From Galbula dea (lineage: Eukaryota; Chordata; Aves; Piciformes; Galbulidae), in assembly GCA_013399015.1 (NCBI GenBank), contig VWZX01008611.1, positions 449,472 to 513,471 on the forward strand: 64,000 nucleotides of DNA, given 5' to 3'. The notes beneath the pieces are model-generated. The model was not told where the DNA came from. It saw only the letters and a list, made by a program, of their open reading frames with translations, and searched no databases. The position numbers and the translations under genes are program-made. This document shows positions 44,598 through 55,590 of this stretch, one piece after another; the first letter of the stretch is position 1; the number at the start of each line of letters is the position of its first letter.

Positions 44598-46920
44598 ATG
44601 AAATCTATACAAATATGTACAGAACCCAATACCAAACCCAAGCCCCCTTGATGGTAACTGTGTCACCACTGATCCTGCAGCAAGGCCACAGCAGCACATG
44701 AGCCAGGCTCAGGGGCTGGGTCCTGGCTCTGGATGCAGGAACTTAGGGATCACTGAAGCTCAGTAGAAAAGGAAGAGCAGAAAGGAAGAACAGTCTCACA
44801 AGGGAGAATAATCTAGCAATCCAGCAAGGGGGAACTGAAGGCATAAGGATGCTCCCTAGGGTGAGCTGCCAGGGAAAGTCATAGATCCATTTTCTGCTGT
44901 AGTCCTCAGATTCCTTCAGGATGCTTTCTGAGGAAATGTGTTTTAGAGCAACACCTCAGTATGAAAGTTACTGCATCAACCATGGTAGCTTTTAATACAT
45001 GCCTAGTGATTAAAGCTGATCTGTTGCCTGATTTTAGACTTTACCAGAACTGGCACAATTTTAATTGCCACTCCTGTCCCACAGTGTGCTTCCCTGCTTG
45101 AGACACTGTGGTCATGGTGCACGTCCTCCTCGTCTCCAGTGGACACAAGAGCTCTTCTCAATGCTTCTGGGTAGTGTTGTTAACCAAAGATAGCATCCAA
45201 AATGCATGCAGAGGGCAGATTTTGGACTTTGAAGTAGGTAACAAGAAGGATAGAGCATTTTAAAGAGAAGAACAAATAAGAAGTGGCAGACAAAGCAATG
45301 CTAATTGAGAACTAACGTGGAGAACATGTTGGTAGCAAATAAGGGTTTTCTGGTAAACTTGTGTAGCTAACAGTAAGTAGTGGTAAGCCTGCTCTAACCC
45401 TTTGTAGTCTTCAAAACTCAATTGATTTGCTTTCTTGCTTTCTTCTTCAGATTGGTTCTTTACAACCAAGCATGAAGAGTTACTGCACACATTTGCTGTT
45501 TTTCTCTGAGAGATAAATTAAAAAGTGGCGCTTTTATAATCAGGCAGAACTCTGCAATTTCTATTCTCTGTGCAGTCATATCTCCTTTATTGCATGCTGG
45601 CTTTTATTGAACCCTGGTTTCTTTTTTCAGTCTTGCAGTATTTGAGGGGTTTGTGTGATCTTACGGCAATTTTTTTACCCTCTTGGTGACGGCTATCAGT
45701 TAAGTAGAGAAGTGCCCCTAATTTTATGATTCCCTTTATCAACTGTTTATCCAGTAGAAGGCTGAGGTAGGAATGGTTCTGGTGTAATTGGCTGGAGCCA
45801 CTTGTAGTGCAAGCTCTGACAAACTTTTATAAAGCCATGATTTTATTTTGGCAGGTGTTACTGCCATCTGGTTTAGAGGCAGTCTTACAGACCCTTATAC
45901 CTAAGGCAAGGTGTTGAAAATGCTTATGATCAGATTTCCTTTTGAATTTTTTTGTTACAATTAACTTTTCTTGAAAGGTGTAACCTGAAAATCAAGAGGT
46001 GCTACTGTATGTGCCCCAGGATTTCTCTCTCTCTGTCCTGCATTTCAACAATTGCCTTCATCCAAACAAGAAAAGTCTTATTGTTAAGCTGAGGATAGTC
46101 AGATTTGGGTCCTGTTTAGACAAGTTCCTTTTGGCTGCAGTGGCTTTTTTCTGTTCTATACTTAGCCACATTAATAATTTAACCCTAAAAATCTGATATA
46201 CTGAAAATTAGTACCAAATATCCCAGGAAAAAATGTCTTATGGTGGTTTGGGTTTTTTTACACTTTATTGGGAAATTGGGGAAAGAAATCACAGTCTAAA
46301 GTGAAGTATGCAGGAGCATAAACATTAAATAGAATTACTTAGGATACTGACCACATCAACTGCTCCAGCTTCACCAAAACAATAGTAATAAATGGAAGAA
46401 TGTCAGCTCTCCCCATAGTTTTGCCAGATGTTTTAAGAAGCTGGCTCCAGGGCTAGATGGAAGCAGTAGCGTTTATTTGCCTGAACAGGGAACAGTGGTT
46501 CCTTGAATCCTTTTTATCCATGAAGCCCACTTAGAAATTTATAATCAGATTTTCACTCCTGTGATCATTTGTTGTGCAACAAAATGCTGTCACGTGATGG
46601 AAAAGGGAGCAAATCCTGGACCAGTGCTGTAAGCCTGGCTCCCCTTCATCCCTCTTCGTGTGTATGGGCAGATCCTACCCCTGGCCTTCTTCAGGGTCTG
46701 GTCTTGTGGGAATTCTGCACATTAAATGTTTTGGGGAGTTATCCAAGGAAAGAGAGTGGGGACCACCGAGTCTAAGACTCTTCAGATATGCATTGCAATA
46801 ACCTGCTACATGAAAGGCCCCAGTGAGGAGATACCACAGTTTGGGAAGACTGAGATTTAGGCATGGATGTCTGTGTGCCGGTTTTGGCACAGAATACAAG
46901 TGAGTTTTGCTTACAAAAGC

Positions 46921-46954
46921 TGCAACTCTGAAGTTGCAACTCTGAGCTGCAACT
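46921..46954 (+). repeat. 13/14-bp imperfect triplication
   Basis: TGCAAC recurs at 46921, 46935 and 46948 within near-identical units (tgcaactctgaagt, then tgcaactctgagc). It is a small local duplication. Confidence 0.75.
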
Positions 46955-47855
46955 TGGTCTTTAGTTACCTTTCAACGAGATGTAGTTTTCAAGGTAAATT
47001 CTGAATGTTAGTTTTGCTTATTGCATTTGATATTCAGTTTCCTGTTCATTCCTTGGCTGTCCCAAATTTAGATTTACTCTAATGTTGACTTTAAAAAAAG
47101 GAAAGGTATGCAAGGCCTGACAGTGATGATCCTGAATATAAATTACATCAAGCAAATGGATGCAAGATAAAATTACCAAATCAACCTTTTTATTCTATAT
47201 TTTATGGAATACCTAATGTATGTTTGGCAGTAATTTACTCTTGCACATGAATTTCTGACAGTTTCGATTCTTTGGGCTTATTAATCAATGTAGTCAGCAC
47301 CAGAGCCATTTTTATGAGACTCACCAGTCATCAAAAATTTATTACCAGATAAATCAAAGAAACAACGAGCATCTTAATAGGGTGAACAAAGTGGCATGCA
47401 AAAGATCATTCAAGACTACATGTTTTTGGCACTTGTGTATTTAGGGCCTGAGGTTTTGGTTGCACTTTTTATTAAGAATCATTACTGTGACACAGTTGCT
47501 TCCTTCTGTGCTAGACTTTCCTTCCTTCAGTTTTGTATCTTTCTGTGTGTAGATTTCATGGTCCCACCATTCTGATAAAGCATAAAACTTCAAGTAAAAT
47601 GTAACGGAGAACTTTGAATCTGAAACTGTTCTGGTGATGTGCAGTTCTGGAGCAGGGTGCAGCTGGGAGTTGGAAAAGGCCATTTTCACTCCATGTTCCT
47701 CCACTGGCGTGGGGACACCTGCCTGAGCACTAGTGAGCATGTGTGTTGGAGAAGTTGGGAGTCTGGATGAAGGTGAGCTAGAAACAGTCCCTGTGATCCT
47801 GCTGGAAGGAGAAGGTGGTCTTCCAACAAGGTGTGACTATGTGTCTGCACATACA

Positions 47856-47975
47856 TAGGATCATAGAATTGTCAGAGTCAGAAGGGACCTTAAAGATCAT
47901 CTAGTTCCACCCCCCCTGCCTGCCAGGGACACCTCCCACTAGATCAGGCTGCCAAAAGCCCCATCCAGCCTCGTC
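47856..47975 (-). mobile_element. CR1 LINE 3' end, antisense (about 120 bp)
   Basis: The element begins with the reverse-complement terminal octamer region (aggatcatagaattgtcag). It continues through gaagggaccttaaagatcat, a C-run, agggacacctcccactagat and gccccatccagcctcg, the standard CR1 3' UTR read backwards. The break at about 47975 abuts a different sequence. Confidence 0.85.
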
Positions 47976-47994
47976 TTAGAAGCTACTAGAAGCT

Positions 47995-48060
47995 TCCTCT
48001 GGGTCCAATAGAGTCAATGGCCACTGGCTCCAAGTTGGACCTGCCACTGGCCATCTCTCC
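47995..48060. mobile_element. possible avian ERV LTR fragment
   Basis: The words gtcaatggccactggctcca and agttggacctgccactggcc recall a dispersed avian LTR sequence (ERVL-like in my memory) in which gcc-gctggctccaagttgg precedes gacccgccgctggcc. Only a fragment remains, with no coding part. It directly abuts the antisense CR1 piece, which suggests a nested or composite insertion. The family name is uncertain. Confidence 0.4.
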
Positions 48061-51000
48061 ATAAATATTCTCCCGCGTTCCTGTATATACTTAGCTTAGT
48101 GCTGGAATGATGTATTGTTCAGTAGATGCATCCATTAACTCAGTTCCAGTTCACCCCTTCTCTAGTAAGAAGGATAGAGTTAGAAAACAGTGGGCACTGC
48201 AGTGTAGAATTGTGCTGGGATGAAATAAAAATAGGAATGGTGTTAAAAATAAATTTGTAAAAAAATAACATTGATAGATGAAATCCTGAGGTGATCAAAA
48301 TGAATCATGGGAGGAAATGATGCCAAATGCAGATCTTGCAAAAATCCAAATTATTATATTCATGGGGATCACAATTAATTATTTAATTCCAGAGATACAC
48401 ATACTCTAGCCTAAAAATGTATTGCAGGTTTACAACTCACTAGCTGTTTTATGTGGCAAAAATGTAGTCTTTGCATATTTATTAAAATTATTCATAACTG
48501 GTTGCTGTCTAGATGAACTGCTGTATTCTTATGTCTTGCTTCACTGCGTTATCTGAACCATTTTATCATGACATTATAATGGAAATTTGTCTAATTTTTA
48601 GAATGATCCATGGGGCATTTTCCAAACCCCTATCAGCATGCCATACAAATGTGTATTTGCAGTTTACATTTAATACTTTCAAAGGGTTTACTAGCAATCT
48701 GTATTTTCTACATATAATTGTTTGCTACCTTTTTTTTAAGGGAAGGCTTTATTCAGATGAAAAAGGGATATACATTGAGTAAAGTTAGAGTATACATTTA
48801 ATTAAATTTTCTGTGCTTATTCATTCTGCAGCTTGCAACTATAAATTGCCTCTTCTGGAGGTATCGTAGGATGGTGAGATGTTTGTAATGTGGTTGTGTA
48901 ACCTTCCCCACAGATGTCCCAGCAAAGTTAGGAAAATCAATTCCATACCTACCAAGGGTGTGGAACCTCACAGCTGTTCCCACAGACTTCTCAGGGCAGC
49001 AAGATTTTTGCTGAACAGGAAAAGGTGCAGGGTGGGAAAGCTTTCCACCAACCTGATGTGCAGTTGGTGACTAAGATAGTCACAGTTGCCTTATCTGGTG
49101 GCTGTTCTACAAACTCTTGGCTGATTTGTGTACACAGACTAGATGTCTTCATTCTCAAGAGAACTGAAGCAGAAAAGTCTGCCTGTGCCAATATCCAGAG
49201 AGAACCCAAGGTGACAGATACATCTTGCGTGTCTTACATCCTCAGCCGTGTTTGGGTTTAAAGCACAAGAAGAAAAAGCTTAGTTTTCAGAAAAAAAAAA
49301 GTTCACTTGAAACCTTTCCATGTTAGGGGTGTAGAACAGTTCAAAGTTGGCTGGGACTTGTGGAAAGCTGAAGGAGTCTGACAGTGTAGCTGGAATGTTT
49401 TGCTGTATGGTGAGTCCCTCAGAAGTGAGTTACTCTGCCATTTGCATGGGGATGTAGCATTATTTCCACTAGTTGTCAAAAGCAAGTAGAGGCTTATGAA
49501 TTTCTACATAAATCATCAGATGGACACTTTCCAATTGGTTAAGTACCTCTGGGTGGAGAGTAAAGGAACAGTCCCTTTCTATACATTACTATTTCATGTC
49601 TTGCTGGAATATACATAGACTCCAATTTACAATTAAACAGGAAACAGTTTAAGAAAAAATACAACAAACATTGGTTCAAAATAACCGTGACAAACCTGCA
49701 TGAAAGGTGGCATTGTGACCACTGCTGCCATGACCATGGTTTGCCTATGGAATACCTGAGGTATGGCAGTTGCTTTATGTTCAGATAAAAGATACGTCCC
49801 TGGCTGTGCATTCCTGGCTCCAGAAGCACTGCAGCATCTATCAGAGCATCTCTCTGTCAAAGGATTTTGCAGAGCACTAGAATTGTTTGGACTCTTCAAG
49901 TGGTGTAGGAAATCCTGTTGCAAGATTAAGGTCTTCCACATAGGCATAATGCTGCAAATAAAATGGGAGGAAATGAGCAAGAAGGAAAGCTAGAAGTAAG
50001 GAAATGCAAGTATATATGTTTTACCTTGTCTCTCTGGGGAGGTTTCTATCTGGATTTTCTGGCCAAGTGTAAGTATCCATAAAGAGGAAACCAAAGCAGG
50101 TTTTGGAATTTTTTCACCTGATCTATTTATCTCCTTACTGTCTGAGCTCACCCTTCTGTAAACTGAGTAAAATATCTTTCCTTAGTGATGTTTGCTCATT
50201 TAATTCCTGTGCTGAAATGTTTGAGACCATGTCACTGGGTTTTAGGGCTGCCTTCTCTTTTAACTTCTCAGCAGAATAATGTGTGAAAAGGCTTTTTCCT
50301 CAGCAGAAAGTGTGATGCTGTGATTCTGTGATACTGAGATTCAAGCCAGTGTAGGATCACAGTGAAAACACTCTATTCAACCTCATGTCTTGTGCAGAAC
50401 TAAAACTCCTCTGACCAGTTATCTCCATGCCTCTTCCCAACTGAAGGGTGTTGTCTCATGATGGTCTGTACATCCAGGTCTGCTTCTCTGGAGTGATGTG
50501 GTAGAAGTCCACTGCTCAGATGGTGGTTACTAGCAGCTTTTACTATAGCAAGTGGACAAGACAAACACCTGAAGTTACTAGATTCTGAAACCCTACAGGC
50601 TGGTGTCAGCAAACTGTGCTGATTTGAGAGGGGTGACTGAGGCAGGCAGTGGAGCAGTGTGTGACAGGGTTCCAAACCCTTCGTGAAACTGTTTGCACTA
50701 GGGCTAGCAAAGGGATTTTAAGGGATTTTCTCTGTCTGCAGTCCAACATTTGACACCTCTAGTTGAGTGGCAGTTCAAGAGAAGCACATAGTTATCCCAA
50801 AAGCCTCACCCATCTGTTCTGCCAGCACAAGCAGTGTAGATAAAAGATACTTGATGGACTTTCTGGGAGTTTTGTAATTGGAAGGTGTTTCTCTCTGGGT
50901 TCCCAGCACAGAAAGAGGCAGACTGGCTGGAAGCTGCTGAGAGACCAGGACAGGTTTGTGCTTACAGGCTAATTGTAAGCCTGTGGTATTAATTTCTTTG

Positions 51001-51535
51001 CTGAGTCTCTGCAAGCAGTGACACTTCTACTACCTGTGGGGTTCAGGGCAGCAGCAGGCTCAGGGTTTACTGTCAGCACAATTGTTTTGGGGATGAAAGA
51101 TGGACCACTTGGAACGCTTAACCTTTCTTTTCTCCTTCAGAGAGCAGACAGCCCTTTTCCCTCTCAGAACAAGATCACATCAATTTTACCAGGGGAGGCT
51201 GAAAGCTTTTCAGTTTTTTGGGGTATTTTTAACCAATATAATAGACAATTTGGGCCAATAACTACCCTTTGTCAGTCTTTCTGTTACAGGAGCCAAAGAG
51301 ATGCTGTCATCAATGTTGTTGCTTTCCTAGGAACCTGCTCTGTTGAGGGGAAATGTTTAATGCTGTTGCTGTTACGATCTCAGAAACTTTTGAGTCAGTA
51401 AAGAGTAAGATTAGCTCAAACTCTGGGCCCTGTTTCTGAAGTCTGATTTAATGTAATTGGTATTTATGGCATTACAAAGCAGTAAACAGCTGCTGGTGCC
51501 TGCTGGGTGAGTTTTTTTCTGTTCGTTTCTTGGGT

Positions 51536-51567
51536 GTTTTGGGTTTGGGTTGTTTTTTTTTTTTCTA
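51536..51567 (+). repeat. T-rich low-complexity run
   Basis: The sequence gttttgggtttgggttg is followed by a run of about 13 T. It is simple sequence and may mark the tail of a decayed antisense retroelement. Confidence 0.6.
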
Positions 51568-52678
51568 CCTAATGGTGCCAACAAAAGTGACCTGGTGTTT
51601 TTCCTTTAATTAAAATGGGCCTTTGTGAATTAGTGTGTGAAAATCACGGGATCCAGCACTAATTGGAGTTTAGGCAACTGCTTCCCTAACCTTTCACAGT
51701 GGAACTTCTAAATGACATGTTTCAGTTTTCATTTATTAGCTTGCGAGTTTTTCATAGCTAGACATAAAATAATGATTCTTGACCTTTTCAGACAAATGTA
51801 TTGGTTGTTTCTTTTTCTGAATAAACCCACTGACATCATTCATTTCTGGCTGATCTTACCTGTGGTTTGGCTACTTCAGCTCCCAGGTTCTACAGTGGAA
51901 ATCCTGAAGACATATGAAAAGACTTTCTGTGTTAGAGCCACGACTCCATGAGCCCAGCAGGCTCCCCTTGAGAGGCCGTAGGAGATGCTTTTCAGGGAGA
52001 ACACACAAGACTGGTGCTGCTTGCAGTCCCTTCTTGTTCTCTCCCAGCATCCAGCACTGTCATAATAGGGATGATGGGGAGTGCATCCCTGACTCTTTTT
52101 ATCACCTATTTACAGACCTGTTGTTAGCAAACTTACCTCGTTCTTTTTTGAAGCTTCTGGGACTGTCTGTCAGCACAGTCTCCTGTACCAGCAAGTTCTG
52201 GAAGGTCTCTAACTGCTGGGTCTTTTTTCTATTTGAAATGATCTTCTTGATTCATCGAGGGCGAAACACAGGAATGGGATTTATGACACTTAAGATCCAA
52301 TTGTTCAGCTAATACACAGATAGAGATAGTGACAAAGAGCCATCACTGTGGCTGGACGAGCCATAACTTTTCAGGTGAGGCATCATCATGCAGAAACAAA
52401 CAGCAGCAAGAGCTGAGAGTCACTGTTTGGTACTGAAGTGAGCCACAGTCTACCAGGTAATCACTGACCCTTACCCCTGTGGGTGCTGAACAGCAGCTTC
52501 AGGAGCATTGGTCTGGTGAGGTGGTTTGTGAGTTGGCAGAGAGTGTGCAGGCAAGGGAATGATGAATTGCTGAGAATGCAGTTAGGATCCTGTAGGGTGA
52601 TGGCAGGTGTGTGGAAGGGGTCAGGGAGGATGGTGTGGCACTGAGCTCTGCTGGGGGTGCACAAGGGGTGGTAATGTC

Positions 52679-52815
52679 CCTGGGATGCTATAGTCAGGGA
52701 AGGTGGCATGGTGCCTGGGATGCTATAGGCAGGCAAGGTGGCATGGTGCCTTGGAGGCTATAGGCAGGCAAGGTGGCATGGTGCCTGGGAGGCTATAGGC
52801 AGGCAAGGTGGCATG
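52679..52815 (+). repeat. 35-bp minisatellite, four units
   Basis: Units start at 52679, 52714, 52749 and 52784, and the last is cut short. Each reads cctgggatgctataggcagg followed by caaggtggcatggtg, with a few substitutions (GATGCT versus GAGGCT, GTCAGG versus GGCAGG). The last two units are the most alike, which suggests recent expansion from the right. G-rich minisatellites like this are often length-polymorphic. Confidence 0.93.
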
Positions 52816-54156
52816 ACAATAGTGCACTAAAAGAATCTGCTTCAGTATGATGAATATTTGCATCACTGAAAAACCGAGCTCAAGAGGAGAGTCACTGGTA
52901 ATGTTTACAGTTTTGTGTCTTTAGGCTATGATATGTATGTAGTGGAAGTTCACAAGTCAATTTGTCAAGGAGGTATAGAAATAGCAGAGGATTTTAAGTG
53001 TTAATAGGCTTTAAGGATAAAATTCCAGGTGTCCTAACTGAACTAGGAGAAGGGCTGAAGGTTGCTGTTTTGGAGGAAAGCAAAAGGTTTTTGAACACTG
53101 ATTATCAATCTGTGCTGCAGCAGGGTAGATCAAAATCAATACTTCTGCCTGGAATTCACACAGCCTCTTTGAGAGACGAGATTAATATGGTTCCTGCCCA
53201 ACTCTGTGTTCTCAATCAGCTAAGTATGTGCACTTGTCATTCATATTTTGTTTTTAGCTTGTTACTCTGACAGAACAGTCTCTGAGGAATGAAAAGAGAG
53301 CCAGTCTGAAGAGTAAAGCACTGTAACATTTCCATATTCTCACGCTGTTAGGGAAGCTGGCTGTTCGACTTTCAACATTACTTATTCATTTGATGCTGCT
53401 CCTTCTTACAGACCTCTGGAATATCTTACTGACAGTAACTAAACCATCAGTCTCGCTTCAGGATTCCTACTGATTGCTAATTTTGTTAACTAAGTGGTGG
53501 AAGAAATCCAAAATGTGTTCTAGTTAAAAAGACAGGGTTCTATTAGGGGTTGTTTCCTAATACCCTGCTCCCATACTGAGTTGCAAGAGAGGAGGTCTTT
53601 TTTCATGTTGTTCTGTTGTAGTCCTTCAAATCATGGCAGAGCACTTCAGTTTGTGCTGGTGTGTTCTAAGAATCATGCAAATAAACTTTCTGTCATGGTT
53701 GTTTACCCAGAGGGTGGAAATGTAACCATCATATTCAAAGGGTTTGAACCAACCAACTCTAAAAGCAATTACTGGCAACATTGATTTTTCCATTAATTGG
53801 CTGAACCCTTTGGAAGTGAAATCTCCAAGGAGAGTATCTGAAATGTGTTACTGCTTTTATTGCTGTTTTCATGACTAGGTTTTGGATGCTACCAAAATGT
53901 CCTGAACGATGCTCGAATACAAGACAGTTCCCGAACTTGAGAACTGAGGAGTCTGAAAGGCAAAACAGTGTCAGAGGGAATAAACATTTCCCAAGTGCTT
54001 AATTTCATTACTATTTTTGATAACTGTTTATATGCTTCACAGCATATGTGGGAGTTCATTGAAAATGCTGAGATATAAGGCGATGGTTCCTTGCCATTGC
54101 CTGTCAGGGGAGATTTGTCCATATATGACTTGATGGAAGAACATCAGGAGTTTGCT

Positions 54157-54223
54157 GTGTGGGAAATGGGACTAGATGATCTTTCAAGGTCCCTTTCAAC
54201 TCCTAACATTCTGTGATTCTGTG
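54157..54223 (+). mobile_element. CR1 LINE 3' fragment
   Basis: The words gggactagatgatctttcaa and ggtccctttcaactcctaac are followed by two perfect octamers, ATTCTGTG, at 54208-54215 and 54216-54223. This is a typical CR1 3' end in plus orientation, truncated after about 65 bases. Confidence 0.88.
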
Positions 54224-55289
54224 TGAAGGCTAACATCATTGATAGGGCAGAGGGAAGGGGGTTGATGGAGGAGGGGAGAGGTCCTTTTGTATCAGAGGGA
54301 AAGAAATTTGTTTACTGTAAAACAAAAGTCAAGAGCTCTTACAAAATCCTCATGTGGCTGAACACAACTTTATCAGGGAAGAATGTGAACAGAAAACTGA
54401 AGTTTCTTGGTAAGCAAAAGTAAGTATTTAAAGTAGAGGAATGTACCAGAGGATGGTTGCTGCCTCATGAGGTTCTTTTCTGCTCTTGTTGAGTGTGGCT
54501 TTCAAAAGATTATTCTTTTTTCCTCTTTGGGGATTTTTGGAAGCAGCAATGAAGCCTGAAGGATTGTCTTCTGTAGGTCATCCTTAAAAGATTCGGTTTG
54601 AAAAGGTGAAATAAATGAAATTTCACTGTTTTGTTAGTCAACATTGCTTTGTTTTAAAATTTTGTTTAGCTGAGAAGAAAATTGATGCATCAAACATGTA
54701 CATTTAAGATTGCTGTTCTTATTAAGGCAAGCATTAAGTATTTCTTTTCATTCATCCCATAGTATACAGATGGTGTTGAAACCTTTTGCAGCCTGCATTG
54801 GTCAGAACCCACATCTGTTTAAGTCGGTTTCCCCAAGGAAATCAACACCTGATTTGGTGTTTGGTTTCAAACACTTACTGTTTGGCTCTTCAGAGCAATT
54901 ACTATGCACATTATAACTAAGTGAAAAATACTTTTCCTGCAAGCCTGATGTTCTGAAAATGAGCCTTATTAGGAATTTTAAACTTACTGGAGATCAGAGC
55001 AGTGTGTGCTGTGCTCTGTGCTGGGAGCTTTTTCAGTGCAGCAAAAGGAGCAATTATGCAAAACTGTTTAGTGTCAATTATGCAAAATGCAGATTTATTA
55101 GCACAGGTTTTCAAGCACAGAGGCCTTTCTGAGTTGTACATGTAGGGAAAAAATTGCTCAGTGAAAAAGGCTTTAGGGGGAAGAAATAAGGGGAGCTGTC
55201 TCAGGAAGTTAACTGTTTTATGCAGACTAGCAGGTTAGGGTTGTAGGACACAGCTGTCACAGCATAGTCACTCAGCATGTTTATTTGTG

Positions 55290-55590
55290 GTCTCAGCTTG
55301 TGTCAGACACTTGAGGCTTCCATATTTCACTTCTGCCGTTCAGTGAATCACCTTTTCTTATGCCAGGGCTCCTTGCTAGTGGAAGCTCAAGCACCTTAAG
55401 CTCCATAGACAGGAGATGCTGCTCATCCACAGCCCTCCTCAGATGTGGCGCAGCATGTTCTAGCTGCTTCAGACTTGGCGCAGAGGTCAGGCAGAGCGTG
55501 TGCTCTGGCAAGTGCAGTAATGCCAGGGCATCCATAATACAGAGTCTTACAGCTCTCCTCAATGTGACCGAGTTCTGCTAGCCTTTACCA
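55290..55590 (-). other. exon-like or pseudogene-like block
   Basis: The minus strand is open for about 95 codons, from a TAG at 55579-55581 down to about 55293. The internal stretch (ALALLHLPEHTLCLTSAPSL, then LRRAVDEQHLLSMELKVLEL) has protein-like composition and local CpG enrichment. The plus strand is also open for 73 codons over the same bases. Splice borders on the minus strand are poor. I do not recognise a family. It could be a processed pseudogene piece, a decayed retroelement or chance. Confidence 0.25.

Noticed and set aside
50310..50336. ctgtgattctgtgatactg resembling the CR1 terminal octamer
   Set aside because: The adjoining sequence does not read as CR1 3' UTR on either strand. 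A single degenerate octamer pair is too little to call an element.
51018..51401. 127-codon plus-strand ORF in intron 8
   Set aside because: I recognise no motif or family. Base composition matches the surrounding intron and there is no promoter or poly(A) context.
51914..52312. 132-codon plus-strand ORF in intron 8
   Set aside because: It has no recognisable domain, no splice context, no CpG enrichment and ordinary intronic composition. The length is within chance for 64 kb in six frames.
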